Below are positions 1-9,149 of a DNA stretch of 64,000 nt, piece by piece. The DNA is from Solicoccozyma terricola (lineage: Eukaryota; Basidiomycota; Tremellomycetes; Filobasidiales; Piskurozymaceae): positions 6,364 through 70,363 of the forward strand of contig BCLD01000022.1 in NCBI GenBank assembly GCA_001600875.1, read 5' to 3'. The notes beneath the pieces were generated by a model, which ran no database searches, was not told where the DNA came from, and worked only from the letters and a program-made list of their open reading frames with translations. How positions within the stretch are numbered: the stretch's first letter is position 1; each line of letters opens with the position of its first letter. Made by a program: the position numbers and the translations under genes.

Positions 1-420
1 GTCCCGTAGGGTCTCGCCGTAACTCCCTTTGGTCGGTGATACTCGGCTACGAGGATGGAGACTGGAAGCGAGCTGGCGTAGGGTCCAGACGGGTCCCGGC
101 AGGTCGCTGTCCGTCGATGGTGACAGGGAGATGGAACGGAAGATCGTCCAGGAATGGCGTGCGACCATTTATCCATATCGAACGATCGTCGGCCCCCGTA
201 GTGGAGCGAAGGTTCATTGGCGTCGTGTCCCTCGTAAGGACACAGCAACGGGGCGACGGTTGAAGTCAAGGGTGACTCTGATATTGGGCGACACGTATGA
301 TGACGTGTCGTAGGCGAGCGAGTATGATGACGTGTCGTAGGCGAGCGATACTGGAGTCGTTGTTCGTATCAGAGGAATTCCCGTGACATCTTCCGGGGTG
401 TCTTGATGACCGGGGAGAAA
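1..420. other. Window edge, no supported gene
   Basis: Only short, mutually inconsistent frames are present. A 27-bp unit is repeated directly at 295-321 and 322-348. I see no recognisable protein or RNA gene. The stretch runs into the dispersed repeat that begins near 421. Confidence 0.5.
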
Positions 421-995
421 AGAAAGATCGGCAGGTGATGGATATTAGGGGCCTCACTGTGGGATTCAGATCCAGCCACTAAGAATGATAAGGTGAAGAG
501 GTTGGATTGGGCCTGATGAATGGGAAAAAGGTTGGTGGCCGGAAGATGTCGAGGGCCTGAAGTGGATAGCTAATCCAAGGGCTGATCGAAGTGATGTGCA
601 GATGATGTATAGGTCATAAGACTGTCTCTGATACAAGGTGAGGAAAAAAGGGAAAGTCATCTACCTGAGGGCAGGGCTCCCATATATGTACATGAACACA
701 TCGGCAAGATACTTAGGAAGAAAGAAAGAGCTGGCCTGCCATCCAGGGTCCGCCCGAACAGCCAATTGGTGGTCGTGGTGATTACGGAGTTATTATGGCA
801 AAGTCCATCCATCGGTGATATTATGGCTATGTCCATCCATCGGTCGACAAGAGTGGGCCTGACGTCTGACATATGCCCGAACGATTGAGAGGAGCCCGAA
901 TGTCTAGAGCCCTGAGCACCGTGGATGGAGGATCGGTGATGGGGAATCCGCGGAACGGTGAGGATTCGGGCCTGAGAAAGGTCGTATCCTTACAG
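421..995 (+). repeat. Dispersed repeat, copy 1 (LTR-like direct repeat)
   Basis: This segment is a diverged copy of 2801-3357 in the same orientation. Shared landmarks in the same order include GATTCAGATCC, a TAGCTAATC block, CAGATGATGTAT, GGCAGGGCTCCCATATATGTAC-like sequence near 666-690, and a terminal CTGAGAAAGGTCGTATCC block ending in TTACAG. Two direct copies of about 560 bp enclosing about 1.8 kb resemble the long terminal repeats of a small retroelement. I could not find a primer-binding site, terminal TG/CA pair or gag/pol motifs, so the LTR reading is an inference. A subtelomeric or other dispersed repeat is equally possible. Confidence 0.6.
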
Positions 996-1204
996 TTCCC
1001 ATTCCTCGAGGTAACTGACCATGCCCATCACTGCAGCATTGGCATACACATCTGTCTCATCCGGAGCCTCGGAAAGCCTGACCAAAGGGGAGGTTTCATC
1101 AGAACAAACCTGTTCAAAAAGTGTTGTCCTGCCAGACTCACTGTAATGCAATGGCCTCCAGCAGTTGTTCGAAATCCTCGAATTCTTCCCCTTTCTCCTT
1201 TATT

Positions 1205-1448
1205 GTTAAGAAGAATGGACTGGGATCTCTGCCTCAGCAACTATAGTAATGTTGAAGAGTTATAGTTACAAGAGAGCCTACCTGGGATCTCTGCCTCAGC
1301 AACTATAGTAATGTTGAAGAGTAGAGTGTTAAGAAGAATGGACTGGGATCTCTGCCTCAGCAACTATAGTAATGTTTAAGAGTTATAGTTACAAGAGAGC
1401 CTACCTGGGATCTCTGCCTCAGCAACTATAGTAATGTTGAAGAGTAGA
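1205..1448. repeat. 123-bp tandem duplication with internal half-repeats
   Basis: A unit of about 123 bp (1205-1327) is repeated at 1328-1448 with very few differences. Each unit itself contains two copies of a block of about 43 bp beginning CTGGGATCTCTGCCTCAGC, so that block occurs four times. The near identity implies recent duplication compared with the much more diverged flanking repeats. Confidence 0.9.
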
Positions 1449-1639
1449 GAACCCATTTGGTGGTGGGGCGAGTAAAGCAGTAGAGATGGACGCGACGCAG
1501 CCATGATAACCTAGACACGTGAAGAGTGCCGATATTCAACATAGAGAACCCATTTGGTGGTGAGGCGAGTAAAGCAGTTGACATGGACGCGACGCAGCCA
1601 TGATAACCTAGACACGTGAAGAGTGCCGATATTCAACAT
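1446..1639. repeat. 97-bp tandem duplication
   Basis: A 97-bp unit at 1446-1542 is repeated immediately at 1543-1639 with only a few substitutions. It starts AGAGAACCCATTTGG and ends GATATTCAACAT. The second copy overlaps the 3' end of the ORF pair on the minus strand, so the duplication has altered or extended the downstream end of that frame. Confidence 0.9.
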
Positions 1640-2654
1640 TTATTTCCTCCACAAGCAAGGTGATACCGATAGAGAGAACATTCTTCAGCATCACACTGAA
1701 AAAGTATAGTAAGGGGGAACTCGATGATGACTTGATCAACACTAGGTCCTCCAAAATGTGTACTGTCGCGGCATACCCTGATGCTGTCTCATCCTTCATG
1801 TCGAGCTGTTGAAGCTGCCTAAAGAGATCCCCAGGTTTCTCTCCATCTAGGACTCCATCCCTCATGTGCAGGCTCAGCTGGAAGATGTCGTTCCAAATAG
1901 CTATGTTGAGTTGACCAAGATGATCTCGGAACCATTCAGACATGATATCAAAGATGTCCTTGGAATCATACTCATCGTAAAGAGTGTCTTCATGGAATCT
2001 TAATATCGCAGCTATTTCAGGTCTCCTCGGTGTTGCTGTCCCTACATTCTCCAATCACTCCTTGAATTCTGGAAAGAATGACAGATCATCGAATTGGAAT
2101 ATCCCAGCGTTAAGGATATCCTGATGCAGTTGGCCATGGATTTGGTGTTGGTCGAGCTCTTGCAACAGCTTTTGTGTAGGGGGTATGGTTCCTGGATCCA
2201 CAAGCTGACTCCCATCCCCCTCTGCACCTTTCGCTACTGGTGTTCGAATTACAGGACTCCAATTATCGAGGGCAGAGTAGATTTCTGATGTGAATGAGAT
2301 GGGTGGAGCAGAAGGAGGGTCAAATGAACCGGATTGGTCCTTGCGGTAGAGTGGTCTTGATGCTAGTTTCGATATCGAGATCTTCCTCATTGCCTTCCAC
2401 TTCCCCTTGAGGTTCCTTGAAGTCAGTGGCAGAACAGTCTCGAGCACCTCTGGTGTGATTGTGACAACTGGTGCAACGACTGTTGGTACTGACTCTCGAA
2501 CTGTTCGCGGACTCGAAGATGTAGAGGTTTCGATGACTAAGTCCTCCTCGATTGTGAAACTGGTCCCACTTGGTGTGACTTCATTCATGAGATCCATCGC
2601 TATCTGACCAGTTTCAGCTTCCCATTCCTTGAAGAGGCATTGAAATTCCATCAT
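1608..2654 (-). pseudogene. Unidentified ORF interrupted by one in-frame stop
   Basis: On the minus strand an open frame runs from about 2654 to 1608. It is broken only by a single TGA at 2055-2057. The upstream part (about 199 residues) is rich in Ser, Thr, Pro and Val and looks disordered. The downstream part (about 148 residues) looks helical, with a block of aromatic and acidic residues near its start. I do not recognise either part. A cryptic intron across the stop is possible, but the only available donors are poor. The ORF sits between the two direct-repeat copies, so it may be the internal region of a decayed element. Its 3' end lies in the 97-bp tandem repeat. Confidence 0.4.
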
Positions 2655-2800
2655 GATTCCAGAATCCTCTTGTGTTAGCCAGAAGCCAACATTTGGACCA
2701 AGGATGTACTCGGTCGAATCCTCGTGTTGAATGCACAGAAAGTCGGACCAACCTGCTTGTCAGGTGCTGGTCTTTCGGGTTCCGTGTTAGCGGTGGACGA

Positions 2801-3357
2801 AGAAAGCGATAGCAGATGACAAATGATCGGGCCTCTCGCAGTTAGATTCAGATCCGCCATTAAGGTGACCATAGGGGTGAAGATGACAAGAGAGAAAGAT
2901 TGGGCTATGCTGGATTGGTGGCCAGAAAGAGATGAAGTGATTGAGGGGCAAAAAGAGAGAATGGATCGAGCCCCGAAGAGGTAGCTAATCTCAGGACAGT
3001 CGATAGGGTGAAGTGTTATGCACAGATGATGTATTCTCCACAGAACTAGGTCTATTACAGGGTGAAGAGAAGGGAAAAGGCCATCTACCGAAGGGCAGGG
3101 CTCCCATATATGTACTCGTGTGTATATTGCATAGAGAGATAGAAAAGAGAAAAAAGAGAGGAGAGATGGAACGTGAGAGCGGTGTGCTGTCAGCGAGAGT
3201 GACTGGGCGGCATCCGTCGGAGCGTGAGGACGGTGGACGATGCTGAGGTGGCCATTGATACGTTGATATGTTGATATGTCGACGGTGGACAAATATCGTG
3301 GAGCGGGGAACCACGGAACGGTGAGGAGGAGGCCTGAGAAAGGTCGTATCCTTACAG
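2801..3357 (+). repeat. Dispersed repeat, copy 2, with a partial third copy downstream
   Basis: This is the second direct copy of the segment at 421-995, with the same ordered landmarks and the same terminal GGTCGTATCCTTACAG. A shorter, more diverged third match lies at about 3440-3550 and shares the TAGCAGCTAGTCC and TGCAGATGTTGTATAC blocks. Together with copy 1 it brackets the interrupted ORF. The stretch 2655-3707 carries no recognisable gene of its own. Confidence 0.6.
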
Positions 3358-3707
3358 GATCCTAACAGGGAGAGTACTGGAACTGAAGTAGGGATAAGAA
3401 GATCGGTCACCGAAGGAGTGGGAGGTGAATCGGTGACCAAAGAATGTGCGGGTGAAGGTGTTGAGGGCAAATGGGTAGCAGCTAGTCCTGGAGCCTATCA
3501 AAGGTGATGGTGATGCGTGCAGATGTTGTATACTCCGCAAGAGATCCCGAAATCCATCATCTGCCGTCTCTCTTTCTTTGCCCTGTTTATTCGAGACTCG
3601 GAAAGAGCGGGACCTGACAGCAACAACATATAACGAGCGTACTTCCCAGCGGCACAATATTATCCAATAAACATGCAAAAAACCTAAGGTACGACCGCCG
3701 TATTGCT

Positions 3708-5960
3708 TCATACGTCCTCCACCAATTCCCCCTCCTCCAATTCTCCCTCCTCCCATTCCCCCTCCTCCAATTCCACCACCTCCTCCTCCTCCTCCGTGTA
3801 AACATCCTCCGTCGGCCCCAAACCCCAGTCTACCTTGATTTTCGGATCCATGGTTGCCTTGCCAAGTTTCAAGTCATTATCATTAGTGAATAGGACAATT
3901 TCTGATCTGTCCCCTGTAAATGGAGCCACCGCATGTTCAATGATGGTAGAACGGAATAAACAGAGATCGCCAGGCATGTATTTGATTCTCAGGTGGAAGT
4001 CTGGAAGAATGAGGTCGCCACCTGAAAAAAAGGGGGGGGGGGGGGGGCAGGGACTCAGTTTGGTGTCAATCACTTGAAGATGGCCACCGCTCACCTTCAT
4101 ACTCGCCTAATGGAGTCGTTCCCACCCAACCTTGTGCTGCACCCTGCTTCTCTTTATGTGGTAGTAACCGGAGGTTCACCACATGAGCCCAAGTCAACCA
4201 AGCCATGTTATCCACAGGCACCTGCATTTGACGGCGGGAGAGATTCTCAACGTATTCCTTGAATGCCAAGCGGTACCTGTATGATACCATTCAGTATGGG
4301 ACGGACAGACAAACAGACAAACAATGACCACCACTCACATACGATAACACAACGGATCCACCACACCAAACACCAACCCCATTCCTCCAAACATTGGTGC
4401 AAGATCCCTGTACATGTCAGGGACATGATCTGACGCTGCTACATTGTTGCCAACCGTTTGAGGGGTTGGGACAACATGACTGTAGCCGATTCTTGACCGA
4501 CAGCCATAGTGGTGTACCCCACACACCTTCTCCATGGACTCGCAAGCTTCCAAGGTTTTCTCATAGTTGTAGTACTTGTTAGTGGTAACCTTGGATGGTT
4601 TGCCGGGAGGATCCACGATGTTCCTTCGAGCGAGTGATGTGAGGAGGTGGTCTGGGGGTGGAGTAGGATGGAGTAGGGTGGGGTGGGGTGAGGGTCAGCG
4701 TGGTGATGCGAACGAGGGGAGGGGGGGAACCCGACACTGTACGGGGGAAAGAGGTGCACACTCACCCTTCAACGACACTGGCCGGTCCTTCTCCTTCAAG
4801 TGCATATCTAAACCTCCTCGAAACAGGTAAAAGATTGCTATACCATCAGAGGTATATATTACTACATCTCTCTTTCCATACACTTTTTTGTATATGGAAT
4901 GTCGCTGATCTATCATTTCCACCTGTTGTGACAAAAGGTAAGCATAATATTGCACTCTAGGACGTTTGTATGTACACACCCAGTCTTCGTAATCTTCATC
5001 TCCAACCTCTGGACTTGGTTTTAAACTTGCACACTTCAACTCCTCCTCCGTCCAATTCACAGCCAGACTGTAGGCACGGCGTATCCTAGCAATGATTAGA
5101 TCTTTCACAATAAGAGGAGACGCTTGTTTGAAATCTGGATGTTGCTTTTTTGGCTGTTTGTGGGGGAGTGGAGGGGGGAGAAATCGAGATGGAATCGGCG
5201 AGGATGTGTCGAAAGGGATGGAAGCGAGAAGGTACCGGCGAGATGGTATCGGCGAAGATGTGTCGAAGAGGGATGGTGCCGAGGTGGAATTAGCGAGATC
5301 GATGCGGCAAGATCGAGGGTGAGGAGGATTCGGAGGACGGGGAGGTGGTGGAATCAGCGAGGAGGAGTATTCGAAGGATTCGACGGATTCGGAGGATGCG
5401 GAGGTGTGGAATCGGCGAGGAGGAGGATTCGAAGGATTCGAAGGATTCGAAGGATTCGACGGATTCGGAGGATGGGGAGGTGTGGAATCGGCGAGGAGGA
5501 TATGCAGTCGGCAAGGAGGGATGGTGAAATGGAGAGGGGGAGCATGTGGAGGAGAGTGATAAATTCGGCGAGAGGAATTGGATTTGGACTGAATGAGCAT
5601 GAACATATCCCGACACATGCCCCCCGCCCCTCCCTCCCCCAACACACTCACGATTCCTTGGTTGCGTTTCTTCTTTCCCTCAGCCACCAACTCATTGAAC
5701 AACTTGGTGATATTTCCCTTAAACTCCGGTACGTTCACACCCATTGATTTCCGACTCCCATTCACCTCCACATAGCAAACACCAGGTAGGAATGGTGTCC
5801 CACATGCTGCTGTTGTCGCTGATCGCCACCTGTTGGGAGTGGTTCCTTTCCACTTTTCCTTTAACGCTAATTGTTTTGCCTTTATCTTTTCCTTTTCAGC
5901 TCTCTTCGCTGCTTTCTCTGCCTTTATTCTTCTCTTCTCTATTACTTTGAACCGAGGCAT
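3708..5960 (-). CDS. TET/JBP-like 2-oxoglutarate/Fe(II) dioxygenase
   Basis: This is a multi-exon minus-strand gene. The catalytic core is assembled across an intron at about 4021-4096. PHKEKQG is followed by GWVGTTPLGEYEGGD, then IKYMPGD, then TIIEHAVAP and GDRSEIVLFT. In the fungal TET/JBP family this order corresponds to the HxD iron ligands, the double-stranded beta-helix strands, the distal iron-binding His and the 2-oxoglutarate-binding Arg. Here the ligands are His (codon 4156-4158), Glu instead of Asp (4150-4152), His (3933-3935) and Arg (3906-3908). The N-terminus is a Lys/Glu-rich helix, as in many fungal members, and the C-terminus is a long Glu-rich tail. Exon 1 is 5652-5960. The splice near 4617-4766 is uncertain. 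Family members oxidise methylated bases in DNA and are often linked to KDZ transposons, but no transposase is visible here. Confidence 0.7.
5154..5651 (-). repeat. Minisatellite-bearing 498-nt intron of the dioxygenase gene
   Basis: Between GTGAG at 5651 and CAAACAG ending at 5154 lies a long intron built largely of degenerate repeats. One is a run of GGATTCGAA-type 9-mers at about 5340-5480. The others are GAGATGG/GGCGA modules. It is exactly 166 codons long and has no stop in the gene's frame. Retention would therefore add a Pro/Ser/Asn-rich insert rather than truncate the protein. The tract may be spliced or translated, and sequence alone does not decide. Confidence 0.6.
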
Positions 5961-6580
5961 GATGGCGAGGAGAGACGCCGAGGAGAAGGTGGTGGTGGAA
6001 TTGGAGGAGGAGGAGGAGGAGGAGGAGGAGGGGAGGAGGAATCGACGGGGATATGTCGAGGTGCGTGGTGGAAGCGAGATGGTATCGGCGAGGATGTGTC
6101 GACGGGGGTGTAATCTTTATATCATAGGACGACATTCTGCTCCAGTCGGACTAACCCACTGTGAGACAGCCAACACCGCGAAATGCACAAAAAGCCGAGC
6201 CGAGTACTGACTACTCGTACATGTTCCGCCAGTGACTTGCACCAGCGCGACTCCCTTCTCGTCGATCCCATCGACCTTTCGTTCGTCCGTTCCACTTGAA
6301 ACGTCTGTCGAACTGAATCAGGTCATATGATATGATATGAACCAAATCCAAATATGCTATGGATATTCCGCGGTGTCCCATTCCAGCGTGTGAACGTCTC
6401 CCCATCCTCTCCCCGCGCGTCAACATCATCAGCATCCACTCTCCTCGTCCTCCGTCCTCGTCCCCCCGTTATAGCTTCCACCACATTCCACAAGGTTACC
6501 CGAGACAGCTTGTACACTCCACCGCCGACATCCGAGACCGTGACCGTGACCGCCACTAGCCGATATCAAAGTCAGCCATC
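5961..6580. promoter_or_regulatory. Divergent intergenic region between dioxygenase and DUF3435-like gene
   Basis: About 620 bp separates two divergently transcribed start codons. It contains a GGAGGA-type purine run at about 6000-6040 next to the dioxygenase start and further GCGA/GGTGG modules resembling those in the dioxygenase intron. I see no ORF of substance. It presumably holds both promoters. Confidence 0.5.
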
Positions 6581-9149
6581 ATGGACTCTTCGCCGACTTT
6601 CCAGAGGGCCGAAGAAACCAAGGAATCATCCGATACGCTCAGTGGTGATGTGAAGCCAGTCCTGCCGAAAGACTCGGAGTTCGACTTGGGACCTGGATTA
6701 GGTACCAGAACAGAGCCGACTTTGACTTTGGAGATCATTCACTGTGAGTTTCTTCATGGTCTGGGGGGAAATGGTACCAAATCCTTCATCCTCATCCATG
6801 TCCTATATTCCCTTCCACGTCTATCCACTAGCAATCATCCACACGGCCTTCGACAAGGATTTCCCGACAGACCTCCTCCGTATGCGCCTCCAAGTATTGG
6901 CAATCATGTGCTTGTCGTTGTCTCCGAGTGTTGATTCCCGTAGCATTTTCCGACGTCGCCGTTACAAGAAGCCCTCGGAAGACAAACCACCCTTGTTAAC
7001 CTGGAAAGACGTCAACTTCTTTATAAGGAAGAATCCAACCGGTGGCCGGAATTTCTTGTTCTGTCTTATCAAGACGCAAAATGGCGAGAAACTTTTGATG
7101 GTGACGGACAAAATACCAGCCGCGGATGGTCCTATGATGATGTTGATTCTCGCTATGATGGACGGTGCGATCGTGAATCTTGAAAGGGTCGAACAGGTTC
7201 TCAATCCAGGATGGTTCAAGAATTACCCTGACGAGATCCTCGGATTCAAGATCAAACAATCCAGGTAAGTTGAACTAGCCATCTCATGCGCACTTGCTCG
7301 TGGCTCAACGTTTCCCTGACAATTGCCTTGATTTCTCTCATTCCCTTCCATCATCGTATCGTGACATGACCCCTTTTCTGCATGTCGTGTTCGACCATCC
7401 TCGCTCTCGTCATTTGCCGTGCTGTCCTTACTTCTCTCGTTTACTTTGTCTCCCTCCCATCACCTTCTTTCTTACCCTTTTCTTCCTACCGCTTCAATCA
7501 CATCTTTCTCACCCACCGTCTCACTCTATTTTTGATCGGCCGACTGTGCCTTCCTCGCGGCTTTCACATCCCCTCATCCTCTCAATCCTTCGCTCGAGGT
7601 CCTTTTCGCGCGCTCCATTTGTCCGCATCTCGAACCTCTGTCTTCCGCTTGTCCTGGACGTCTTCCCCCTCCTCCTTTCCCGCAAGGATCAACCGGTTTT
7701 TCGCCAGGAGGAATTCGTTCTCCGTCACTTTGTCGGCGGTGACTTCGTCGTGTCCGAAGACAAGCCAATTGCTACCATGGAGATCTCCGAGTACCTCGTC
7801 GAAGCTTATCGATCTTGCGACTCCGTCCCCGATGCTGGTCGTGTTGGTCGCACCATTGCTTCTCTGATGTGTGGTAAAGTTCATTTCCCTCAACCTGGTG
7901 CTTTTGGCCAAGGGCTTCCCACAGAATCGAGCGTAGAACCAGGGCAGCACACCTCAACGGCTACCTATCCGGATGAAGATGAGAAGATGCCACAAGCTGG
8001 AGACGTTCCCGACCATGTTGGTACAGAGTCTCAGCAGAACTCCTTGGACTCTGACGAGGATGTAAGTGATTCGTCTCTCTCAATGGACTGGCGTGACGCA
8101 ACCTGCTGAATGCATTCCGTTCTCAGTCGTTTGTCGAACCAGACTTTGACGAGGACGAAGGGGTTGACCCCGTCATGACTGAACTTCAAATCAAGTTGAT
8201 TCAACCTGAATCCGACATCGAGAAGAGATACGATCTCATACTGAAGATGGCCCATCTGCCACTCGAGAGGACTGAGTACTTGCCTAACATTGGAACCAGC
8301 ACCAAATACTTCAAGTACCGCTGTCCGCGTTGTTTCATCCCTCTCGAGCCCAAGGATCGTCGCGCCCATCTAGATCGCCCCTTTCCCCCCGAATGTCGCT
8401 CATGCATGGGACGTTCTACCGTGGGGTAAGCATCGCTCTCTCTCTCGTCATCCAATGAAAAGTTTCGACATTGGACACGATTCTCTGGCGATCACTTTAC
8501 AATTACGACATATAATGCAACTCCGGACCATGTCTCGTCCTCATGCCTACTACGACCGCTCGACCTATCACGCCCGCATGTTACACCGCTTGACCCAGCA
8601 CGTCCGTCCGCCTCTTATGACCTTTAATCCGTGGTATTTGTCACGTCCGCCGTCCGCATATATCGATGGATCGCTCAACCGCTCAACGCATCTCGTCTAC
8701 ATGTCAATCCCGCTCGACCAGTTCTCGTTCAAGGAACTTTTCATATCAGTACAGGCATCATCGTTTCTATCAATCCACACTCGCCACTCGCCGTCCGCCG
8801 ACTCTCCTCAAGCGAAACCTTCCTCGTCAACGCAGGACATCGCTGCTCTAGAAAGATGGGGAATCAATTAGTTTGGGAGGATGTTGTCATTGGGATGTCC
8901 GAGTCTTTAGAGTGGTTTTGTCTAGTGTCCGCCCTTCTCATTGATTCATTTGATGTGGCTTTAATGGTGAATTCAGGACATACCTTCCATCGGCACAATC
9001 GGCACGTGACTGATATTAGATTTCGCGGGTGACTGACCACTTTTCCTCAGTTTCAAGTTCAAGATCCCGCGATAGTGTATCGCTATGTTTTCAAGCCTCG
9101 TCTGATGGTCATCGTGGTTCAACTCGCGGATGGACAGTCGGTACGATGA
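6581..9149 (+). CDS. DUF3435-like (tyrosine recombinase-related) protein
   Basis: The start is ATG at 6581, and exon 1 runs to 6743. Exon 2 (6832-7264) encodes a helical stretch with RMRLQVLAIMCLSL, then LTWKDVNFFI, GGRNFLF and a D-x-P-MMMLILAMMDGAI segment. A later exon contains QPVFRQEE and an acidic linker. These elements match in order my recollection of the DUF3435 fold: helices, LtykDI, the Pro-Leu-Cys-Pro-like helix and PvFR. A C-terminal CPRC...CRSC zinc-binding pair follows near 8320-8410. The likely last exons are about 8974-9005 and 9051-9149, ending VQLADGQSVR. The splice near 7265-7690 is not resolved, and no clear RR-H-Y catalytic set is seen. The family includes the captains of Starship elements in ascomycetes. 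Mobility here is an inference. Confidence 0.5.

Noticed and set aside
421..3357. Full LTR retrotransposon
   Set aside because: Only the direct-repeat arrangement is visible. No reverse transcriptase, integrase, protease or primer site was found, so I kept it as an unclassified repeat.
5124..5747. Plus-strand frame of Arg/Ile repeats
   Set aside because: It is the antisense reading of the minisatellite intron in the dioxygenase gene.
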